A DNA stretch of 64,000 nt from Lamellibrachia satsuma. Its lineage: Eukaryota > Annelida > Polychaeta > Sabellida > Siboglinidae. The notes under the pieces were generated by a model that had not been told where the DNA came from, did no database searches, and saw nothing but the letters and a program-made list of their open reading frames with translations. The first letter of the stretch is position 1; each line of letters begins with the position of its first letter. Shown here in pieces: positions 55,900 to 64,000 of the stretch. The stretch is taken from positions 5,716,001-5,780,000 of the forward strand of contig BSQZ01000011.1 of assembly GCA_033239005.1 (NCBI GenBank). The letters are read 5' to 3'. The translations under genes were made by a program, and so were the position numbers.

Positions 55900-56262
55900 A
55901 AGTGTGTAAAAAAGTGAATTGTTGTGAGGATATTGATATGAATATGTTCTTCAAACTTAACGAAGGCAGTAGAACCTGAGGACACAAAGCAACATTAATT
56001 AACACACAGTGTAGGTTGGACATGAGAAAGTGCTAATTTTCAGGATGATAAATGAATTTAATAAACTGTCAAATGATTGTGTTAATGCTAGAAGTGTGAA
56101 TATGTTTAAACATAAAATTGACAGATATCTGATAAGGGCAAGCTATGCATAGATGATAAAATTGTTGGACTCTCAATAAGCCAATGGCTTCTTTGTCCAC
56201 TTGCAATGTGGAACGTGTAATTTTGGATGGCAATCTTATTAAGTTGAATCGTAGGAAAAAAA
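55900..56262 (+). mobile_element. CR1-type 3' end fragment
   Basis: Broken C-terminal reading (YxCRLDMRKC, INEFNKLSNDCVNARSVNMF) followed by the family 3' UTR (ttgttggactctcaataagc, caatggcttctttgtccact) and a gcaatcttattaag tail. Equivalent to 24845-25135 in copy 1. Confidence 0.8.
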
Positions 56263-56458
56263 CATAAAAGAACAAATTGAGGCCACCCTCACAGCCTGAC
56301 TGATCATCGATATTACACAAAACACCTGAATTTCATGTATGAACTTTGGTTCTATATTTTCTGGTTTGTCAAGGACAACATATTTATGTGGTGTCGTTTA
56401 CAAAGTTAACGACGGCGTGGGAATCGACCGTTTCCTTGCCTTTATTTTTATTTCGTTG

Positions 56459-56558
<100 letters not shown>

Positions 56559-56639
56559 GTATTTGATCATACAATTAATACTTGGGTGGAAAAGTATTGT
56601 TTTATTTTATGTAAAGAAACTTTTCAACACATTTTATCA

Positions 56640-58005
56640 GACAATCTTTACTGACCATCTGCTGCCTTAGTGTGTCAAAACAGTTACCCCATATTGCGGG
56701 TGCAGCAGAGATACCGTCTGGGATTTTGCTTTCCCGACGTGTTCCAATATTCCTAATCAAACCACCGAGTAACGCAAAAACAAAGTAGGCCTCTAGCTCT
56801 GGCCCAACTTCCTAGGCTAGGGCTAGGCTAGGGCTAGGCTAGATTCGACGAGTGTTTCTATTAGCTTGCACAAACTAAACATGGGAACATATAAATAAAT
56901 ACGCATAGTACCTTAAAAAACACTATTATAAATAAATTTACATTTTATATGTTATTTTTGAGGTTTTTGATCGCGGGCATTGGTTTACTGCGGCTTGAAT
57001 TCGAAGGCTTCGGCCATTAAATCAGACCTCTCGCTATTAACTTCGTTTTTGTGATTGTGACCGCGTTGTTGACTCGTCCATGTACGGATTGACTTGAACC
57101 GATAAGTTTATGTCAGTTGCACCCTCATGATCGCCGCCGCTCGACATTCTGCGTGATCTAAGTTGGTTTGTTTGGCCAAAATGATGTCACGTGGCCTGAC
57201 ATCTACCGGGAAAACACAAACTGGTTTCGGAAAGTGCCTTCGGGACTTTACGTATATCCCCCGTTTTATTACTAAATGAATGTACCTTTTTTACAATTTC
57301 ATGACCGAATATGAATAAGGGGGTAAACAAGTAAATGTATCCGACCTTTGCATATGATCTTTAACCAACGATATACTCACAAACCTTTGGGACAATGACA
57401 TGTTTATGCCGAATTGTCATATATCAAACAAAAGCTACTTATTTGTTTTTCGCGTGTTGCTCTTGCATTTGTCTCTCCTTTCCTTTACAAGGATAAGGAT
57501 AATTTGTCCCAACAAGTAGGCCGTTACACCAGAGCTACATATTATACTTTTATAGCCCACTAACGTGTTCTCTCTGTGTTTGTTGCCCCTACATCCTAAA
57601 TCAATATGTTTGTAGAAAGCAATTAACCATTTTAACTATCAGGTTTATTAAGTAGTGAATTATCAACACCAGACTGACAATTCATGACATCTATTTACCG
57701 ATCAGACTCTAACAGTGTGTCGGAGAGAGATGGTACGATTGACTACTTCGTTGTTTAGGACTCGGGCAGACATAGTCAGTAAATTAAGGCATGTGCTAAT
57801 GAAGTTCTGAAACCAACGCACGTGGAGGAACAGTGAATCAAGGCATGTGTTATTACTGATCAGTTCTCAAGATAGTCAACTTGGCTTCATTAGCACTAAT
57901 GACAATGACGTCCTGGTAGAATGACGTCATCGTAGATGTGTGGAAGTTCGTCTCTCCACTCATCTCAGTTGATCACTGCCGCTATCGTCCGTATCGATAT
58001 GGCTT
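56640..58005. other. Non-coding part of segmental copy 2
   Basis: No gene. It holds a short 12-bp repeat (ctagggctaggc, three units, 56815-56852) and the second copy of the gcgtgttgctcttgc block (57450). Confidence 0.5.
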
Positions 58006-58008
58006 CTT

Positions 58009-58989
58009 TCACAAGTCTTCAACTTCTGTGGACTCCCTGTCTACCACTTTAACTCCTCTCCAGTGTATTAGATGGTTCTCGGAGGTTGTGTGGTCTGTGA
58101 GGGCGGACTTGGTGGTGGACTGTGAGGGAGACTTGCTGGTGGTGGAGTGTGGGAGCGAACTTGCTGGTGGTAGACTGTGAAAGCTGACTTGTTGGTCGTG
58201 AACTGTGAGGGCGGACATGCTGGTGGTGGATTGTGAGAGCGGAATTTTTGGTGGTGGACTGTGAGAGCGGACTTGTTGCTGGTGGACTGTGAGAACGGAC
58301 TTGTTGGTGGTGGACTGTGAGAGCGGACTTGCTGATGGTGGACTGTGAGAGCGGACTTGTTGGTGGTGGACTGTGAGAGCGGACTTGTTGGTGGTGGACT
58401 GTGAGAGCGGACTTGTTGATGGTGGACTGTGAGAGCGGACGTGTTGGTGGTGGACTGTGAGCGCGGACTTGTTGATGGTGGACTGTGAGAGCGGACGTGT
58501 TGATGGTTTACTGTGAGCGCGGAATTGTTCGTGGTGGACTGTGAGACCTGACGTGTTGGTGGTGGAATGTGAGGGTGGATTTGCTGTTGGTGGACTGTGA
58601 GAGCGGATGTGTTGGTGGTGGACTGAGAGAGCGGACGTGTTGGTGGTGACTGTGAGGGCGGACTTGTTGGTGGTGGACTGTGAGAGCGGACTTGTTGGTG
58701 GTGGACTGTGAGAGCGGATGTGTTGGTGGTGGACTGTGAGGGCGGCCTTGTTGGTGGTGGACTGTGAGAGCGGACGTCTTGGTGGTTGACTGTGAGAGCG
58801 GACTTGTTGGTGGTGGACCGTGACCGTTTTCTTCAGCTCATCGTATACTGTTCTCTCGGTGCGTTCAATACATCTTTTGTGTTCATCTAGTCTGGCCTTA
58901 AACAATCTCCCTGTCTTACACGCGATTTGGTACACTAGTTCTCCCTGTTCTGTCTGAAACCTCTTGCTGCCGTTTTGAAGCTTTGGCAA
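58009..58989 (-). CDS. Penelope-like GIY-YIG remnant with in-frame minisatellite, 326 codons open
   Basis: Longest open frame of the window. It starts RFQTEQGELVYQIACK, then TGRLFKARLDEHKR (the CGxVYIGE core of GIY-YIG is deleted), passes ERTVYDELKKTVTVHHQQV, crosses about 27 units of the 28-bp array and emerges in the second half of the domain: SALTDHTTSENHLIHWRGVK, VVDREST. The frame on both sides is the correct one for the domain, which requires the total array length to have kept phase. The missing nuclease core makes catalysis unlikely. It may be a neutral remnant, or a translated Gln/His/Ser/Pro repeat protein. Confidence 0.55.
   Translation of the reverse strand: MPKLQNGSKRFQTEQGELVYQIACKTGRLFKARLDEHKRCIERTERTVYDELKKTVTVHHQQVRSHSQPPRRPLSQSTTNKAALTVHHQHIRSHSPPPTSPLSQSTTNKSALTVTTNTSALSVHHQHIRSHSPPTANPPSHSTTNTSGLTVHHEQFRAHSKPSTRPLSQSTINKSALTVHHQHVRSHSPPSTSPLSQSTTNKSALTVHHQQVRSHSPPSASPLSQSTTNKSVLTVHQQQVRSHSPPPKIPLSQSTTSMSALTVHDQQVSFHSLPPASSLPHSTTSKSPSQSTTKSALTDHTTSENHLIHWRGVKVVDRESTEVEDL
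58085..58830 (-). repeat. 28-bp minisatellite, about 27 copies (copy 2)
   Basis: Same family as 26745-27690; the typical unit here is ggtggtggactgtgagagcg plus gacttgtt, with more gagagcg and gacgtgtt variants. Units within each array resemble each other more than their counterparts in the other block, suggesting separate amplification or homogenisation. Confidence 0.9.
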
Positions 58990-59950
58990 TTTCGTTCACC
59001 CTACGTTGTCACAGTTCACTCAGCTGTATAAATGAGTACTTGGCCACAGAGGTGGATATGTGAACGAATAGTGTTTTCAATATTTTCTCGCATTTCTACC
59101 ATCTGTCTAGATTGATCCTATGTGTGGAGCTACTCTTTGTGTGCCAATGTCTGTATATCCAAACCACCCACACAGGCTCATCGCTACTGCAAAATGTCCC
59201 ATACTGAAAGACTTCTAGATCTAAGTAATTCAAGATCTTCCTTGTCATTGGAACATTTGAAAATATTATGTAAGAAAACAACCCATTCCACCTTACAAAT
59301 GTATGTTATTAATTTTTCGTTCGTTCAGAAATAACTAATGCTTAAGAGATAATAATTTATTTGTTTTTTGGAGTATAATTTTCATATATATTAGTAACTC
59401 GTACAAAAACCCACACACCTGATTTTATTTACTCGTATTAAAAACCCACATGCCTGATTGTAGACGTGTTATTGTCTCACATGAAAAAACGACACACCCA
59501 ATTGTGCGCATTATTTATAACACCCATACATTCCCACATTTCTACGACATACCAAGCATTATTATGTTGATCTCGTGATGCCATAAACTTTACAATCCTT
59601 TAATGTTTGGTACAACAATAAACAAGACCCTTTCATCGTCACATCGTTCATCGGGAACACGCGCACTCCGTTGAATGGGAAAATATGTAGGAGTTATATA
59701 TCATAGAAAGGTGGAGACCTATTTACCAAAGAATTGCACGGAAGGTTCTAGCCGCCACCGTCGACGAACTATTGGCAGAGCAGACGTTAAAAAAACAAGG
59801 GTAACAGGTGAGAAGTAAAGTTTTATCTGTGGACTTGGTCTCTGTTAATATGATGCCCATATACAGGTCGTGCGTGCGTGCGTGTGTGCGTGCGTGCGTG
59901 CGTGCCTGCACCCTTACTGAAAAAAATGCTGAATAAAGCCAATACAATTA
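58990..59950. other. Non-coding part of segmental copy 2
   Basis: Counterpart of 27875-28540 plus extra sequence. No gene seen; a GTGC run lies at 59870-59910. Confidence 0.5.
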
Positions 59951-61075
59951 ATGTAACCATGTTTAATATTTGCATAGCACTGCACTAGCTGTGGATCTGG
60001 GAGGAAGCTTCAGGATGCTCTACTCTATTATTCATGTTCTACAAACCTACATCAACGAAGATTCCCATCCAGTTCTCATGTGTTGTTTAAACTGTCCCAA
60101 GTCAGGTGAGGTGTCTTCATTGTGCAAGTCTAGACATAACCAACTTATTATCATGTTAGGTCCAGGCAATTGTTTGAACAGTCAAAAGTTCCCAAGACAG
60201 TGAATAAGCTGAAAAATGAGTGAGCTGCAGCTTTATTATGTAAGAGTACTGACTGGGAAAGCTTGTATCACCCAAGTAGTACGTAGGACAAGTTTGTTAA
60301 AGTATTTCGTGTGCCTAAGCAGTTCCTTTACTCATGAATCCCCGGCGTATTTGATTAATAATGGGGACGTGCAAGCCTTTCTAAGTTTGTATGGAAAAAA
60401 TCCAATCAATATAGATTGAAAATAGGCAATTCGTCCAATTTATTTTGGATGTTGTATTTCAAAGTAATTGCCACTGCACACCGCATTAAATGTAAAATGC
60501 CTGCAGCATATGGTGCACAGTCAGAAATATATAATATGGATAACTACATCAGTGTAGAAGACAATCTGTACATGTTAGCAATAAAAATGTTACCAAAACA
60601 CACTTGTTGCTGTTATATAATGTTCCAGCATAACAATTTAGAAGGAAAAATATAAATAATTAAGACAGCGCAAGTACAGTACTAGACTATTTAAACATTC
60701 ACTACACACAAAAGCGGGGTGTAAGTAATTCCCCCAATTCGTGCTGTATCATCATAGATCCTGCTTTATACAAAACGGTATTGAGTGATGGGGTTAATAC
60801 ATTGCCCCTGATCAAACAAACAGTTCTGCTGTTATACAATGTTCAGCCTGTGTAAGGGGAAAATATACACTTGAAGACTGCCCGAACATAAAGCCGCTAG
60901 TCTGCAATATCGCAATTGAAATGCAATGCACCATAGTGGGTGACAGCACTGTCAGATGTATAACTGACAGTAAAACAAATATACCGGGCAGGGAGGGTGG
61001 GAATCAATTTTTCGAAGTCGAAAAACGGTATTGTTAGTTTGGCGCAGTGCATAAAAGTAATTTGTAAACCTGCGC

Positions 61076-61240
61076 CTCTTCTATCTTCCCGCAAATTTTC
61101 CCCGCGGGCGCCGCTAACCAATGGGATGCTTTGAACGCTTCCCGGCCAGCCTAATTAAACGCTATGCCAATTTCCAGGAAGAGAGGGTTGACAGGTTGTT
61201 ATTAAATAACCCCATAGTTAGCCGCTAGGGGCTTTCCTCA
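61076..61240. promoter_or_regulatory. Conserved GC-rich segment with CCAAT-type motif (copy 2)
   Basis: Partner of 29690-29840: ttttccccgcgggcgccgct, aaccaatgggatgc and gttagccgctaggggctttc are retained. Evidence is conservation between two otherwise drifting copies. Confidence 0.35.
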
Positions 61241-61497
61241 CCTGCACACAAAACACTTTTCAGTCTAAAGATCAAACACGTATTTTGCTGTATAAATACA
61301 CCTTGGTTCATTGTGACACTATTGAACTGGGACATTATAACAAACCCCACTACCCCACAGTGACGTGAATAAAGACCCTTTGGCATACTGACAATTAGTC
61401 CAGAAACATTTCTCACAATTATCACACGAAGGCTCGAAGTACCCAGAGCCAGCACAGAGGGGTAATTACGAGGAGTCCTAAATCACGGCGACCCGGT

Positions 61498-61548
61498 CAT
61501 GACGTCAAACACTGACGCAGAGTGACGTCAGAGTGACGTCAGAGCTTG
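61498..61548. promoter_or_regulatory. CRE-like cluster (copy 2)
   Basis: atgacgtcaa, ctgacgcagag, gtgacgtcagag twice: three TGACGTCA matches, one of them carrying the extra repeat relative to copy 1. Confidence 0.4.
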
Positions 61549-61939
61549 TACATTTGTACATCACTGCTACGGACACGGCACTGAGACGACGCCATTTTTC
61601 AAACACATTCAATAGATGTTACACAACATTTAAACGAATATCCACGAACTTTGGTAAAATTTATTATTTTAATAACGTTATGCATACAATAACAAATTAG
61701 TTCGTAAAATGTATAATGTTTACTATAGTTATTGTTATATACTATCAACCATTTTGGGTCACCGTGTGTTCAGTGCACAATGGAAAAAATACGGGAAAAA
61801 ATCAAAACAATTGCGTTAAAGGGGAGCCATTGCCCAATACCATCCGCTCCCCCCCAAAAAAATACGTCACTGATTACATGGTAAACCGTGGTAGACCATG
61901 CTTTTTCATATAAATTATTGTGTATCGTAATTGTATGGT

Positions 61940-62545
61940 ATACCATAGTTTACCTGTTTAAAAAATCCATAATATTTTACCCTGGTTTACCTGTTTCAAA
62001 ACACCATGGTATTTTACCATGGTTTACCTGTTACAAAACTCCATGGTATTTTACCATGGTTTACCTGTTTCAAAACTCCATTGTATTTTACCATTTTTTA
62101 CCTGTTTCAAAACTCCATGGTATTTTACCATGGTTTACCTGTTTCAAAACACCACGGTATTTTACCATGGTTTACCTGTTTCAAAACACCATGATATTTT
62201 ACCATGGTTTACCTGTTTCAAAACTGCATGGTATTTTACCATAGTTTACCTGTTTCAAAACTCCATGGTATTTTACCATGGTTTACCTGTTTCAAAACAC
62301 CATGGTATTTTACCATGGTTTACCTGTTTCAAAACTCCATGGTATTTTACCATGGTTTACCTGTTTCAAAACTCCATGGTATTTTACCATGGTTTACCTG
62401 TTTCAAAACACCGCGATATTTTACCATGGTTTACCTGTTTCAAAACGCCATGGTATTTTACCATGGTTTACCTGTTTCAAAACTCCGTGGTATTTTAGCA
62501 TGGTTTGTTTCTTTCAAAACACCATGGTATTTTACCATGGCGCAC
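61940..62545. repeat. 37-bp palindromic minisatellite, about 16 copies
   Basis: Expanded form of the array at 34836-35000. Most units keep both arms of the ccatggta/taccatgg hairpin; changes in one arm (ccacggta, ccgcgata, gcatggta) usually are not compensated in the other. Plus-strand frames over it (GILPWFTCFKTPWYF) arise because stops are lacking. Confidence 0.93.
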
Positions 62546-62885
62546 GGTGGTAGATGTTCATAAGGGCTGTATTGAGGCAGTCCACCTGATGGCTGAAGCA
62601 GTACATTTCATTGCTCTGTAACATCCAGTATATCATAGTCGTAGGATAGGCTTAAAACCGGTCCAAACGTTAAGGTGAAATGAATGGCTTACGTGACAGT
62701 GACCACGTGTGACACGTAGGCTCGGATGTTATCAAATGGCCGAAAGTCCTGACGGCCTCACTTGACGAAGAGCCTCAATCAACAAGCGTCAAAAGCTCCG
62801 TTTGAGAATCAGGCTCGCTGTTTATGAAATTGAAATATTGCTTTACCGACGACGATTATGTGTGAACTAGTCGGCTAAAAAGGGG
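62546..62885. other. Upstream region of CUB gene copy 2, left part
   Basis: Matches 35001-35200 of copy 1 until about 62720, then diverges up to the CR1 fragment. No gene. Confidence 0.5.
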
Positions 62886-62889
62886 TGCA

Positions 62890-63205
62890 TACCCCAGACC
62901 AGCAAATTGATAGAAATATTGTTTTCTCAGTCAGGAAAGATAGTAGAATTAGAGGACATGAGATAACATTTGTACAGGATCAGTGTAGACTGGATATCAG
63001 GAAGTACTCGTTCTCAAATAGGGCAATAAATGAATGGAACTGTTGGAAGCGTACATATATATAAGAACAAAGTTTAGACATATCTCAGGAAGGCGGGTTA
63101 CACGTATTTGAAAAGATGTTGTTGCACTCTCGATAAGCCAGTGGCTTCTGTGTCCACTGGCCATCTGGGCCTTTGCCTGGGATGGCAATGCTGTTAAATC
63201 ATTGC
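62890..63205 (+). mobile_element. CR1 3' end fragment inserted upstream of CUB copy 2
   Basis: Plus-strand reading IDRNIVFSVRKDSRIRGHEI, QDQCRLDIRKYSFSNRAINE, then the 3' UTR (gttgcactctcgataagcca, gtggcttctgtgtccactgg) and the ctgttaaatc tail. It is absent from the copy-1 upstream region, so it inserted after the duplication. Confidence 0.85.
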
Positions 63206-63400
63206 AGAAATTGTTGAGACTTGGGAACGACAAAGTTGGCACGTGGTTTCTTGGAGTTGGTCGGTGTTTCCTTTCCGGTTCCGGTTCCTTGTATGTTTTG
63301 GAAGGTAACTGTGTTATTATGCATAACATAATACAACTATTATATCTGCAGTGAATTGCAGCGAACGTGTCACTGCACTAAGAGCTACATCGACGAGACA

Positions 63401-63466
63401 ATGCGGTCCTTCGTCGTCCTTCTACTGATGTGGTTGGTGGCTTCAGTTGCCGACGTCACTGCTGAG
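63401..63466 (+). CDS. CUB gene copy 2, exon 1 (signal peptide), gene continues beyond window
   Basis: Twenty-two codons identical in protein to exon 1 of copy 1, followed by the same gttggt donor. The upstream 90 bp (ttgcagcgaacgtg...agagctacatcgacgagaca) and the following intron start also match copy 1. The remaining exons lie right of the window, so whether copy 2 is intact cannot be judged. Confidence 0.75.
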
Positions 63467-63634
63467 GTTGGTGGAATCAGGGACTAGGTCAAGTTAAATG
63501 AACCTCGTGCTGACATCTGGCGAGTTGTGATGTGTAGCGAAGTATACGTACTTTGTTGCAATACATAAATAGATTGTCTTAAAATGGTCTTGTAACAAAG
63601 TGCATTTTTCATGGATTACCTGCAATGAAGCAGG

Positions 63635-64000
<366 letters not shown>

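Larger units (their letters stand above)
59960..61755. repeat. Unexplained ~1.8-kb segment, copy 2
   Basis: Counterpart of 28545-30330. Here two short plus frames remain open: 60216-60419 (ELQLYYVRVLTGKACITQVV, THESPAYLINNGDVQ) and 60416-60655 (TAHRIKCKMPAAYGAQSE, MDNYISVEDNLYMLAIKMLP). Residue conservation between the copies in these stretches suggests a former coding function. Family not recognised. Confidence 0.55.

Noticed and set aside
61888..62563. GILPWFTCFKTP repeat protein frames
   Set aside because: Frames over the 37-bp minisatellite; the period is not a multiple of three and the three frames are all open, so no frame is favoured.

Overview
This is a repeat-rich animal nuclear window, not a prokaryotic one. 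It has split genes with GT-AG introns, long microsatellites, several metazoan retrotransposon clades (R2, CR1, other LINEs, Penelope-like), a pogo-type DNA transposon and broken 28S/18S rRNA genes. The 18S start region reads more like a lophotrochozoan, perhaps mollusc, 18S than a vertebrate or insect one. That placement is tentative and from memory.

Left part (1-14.2 kb). A minus-strand split gene for a Myb/SANT-like DNA-binding protein of the Harbinger/NAIF1 type lies at 1.2-3.3 kb, and its 3' exon has grown into a 27-bp minisatellite. Next is an orphan ribosomal DNA fragment (about 3.54-7.58 kb): a 5'-truncated R2 element at the canonical R2 site of a 28S gene, a 28S 3' part with a large internal deletion, a short spacer with a duplicated promoter-like motif, and an 18S truncated after about 1.1 kb. 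LINE, SINE, MITE and hAT-like relics and a 74-bp satellite follow.

Middle (14.2-23.3 kb). One plus-strand LINE (ORF1 and ORF2) is split by two younger insertions: a minus-strand LINE (16535-19582, 7-bp target duplication) and a pogo-like transposon (20230-22824, TA target duplication). The LINE reading frame rejoins cleanly at the first site.

Right part (23.3-64 kb). Two diverged copies of a large block lie in direct orientation (about 23.3-35.8 kb and 54.1-63.64 kb). Each holds a Penelope-like GIY-YIG end with a 28-bp minisatellite, an unexplained segment of about 1.8 kb with conserved CCAAT and CRE-like motifs, a 37-bp palindromic minisatellite and the first exon of a secreted CUB-domain gene. 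Copy 1 also carries a nearly complete CR1 element with an esterase ORF1. The first CUB gene can be followed from its signal-peptide exon (35558) to its poly(A) signal (41935). It looks decayed: an in-frame stop, lost cysteines, and a 22-bp, about 51-copy minisatellite grown out of its own CUB coding sequence. Copy 2 enters the window only with exon 1 (63401-63466).

Between the blocks, on the minus strand, is a compact four-exon gene (48886-46421) for a small secreted cysteine-rich peptide with consistent splice phases, a TATA-like stretch and a poly(A) signal. It is the best candidate for an intact and possibly undescribed gene. A recurrent theme is that minisatellites here arise inside coding sequence (Myb, CUB, Penelope GIY-YIG and pogo C-terminus).
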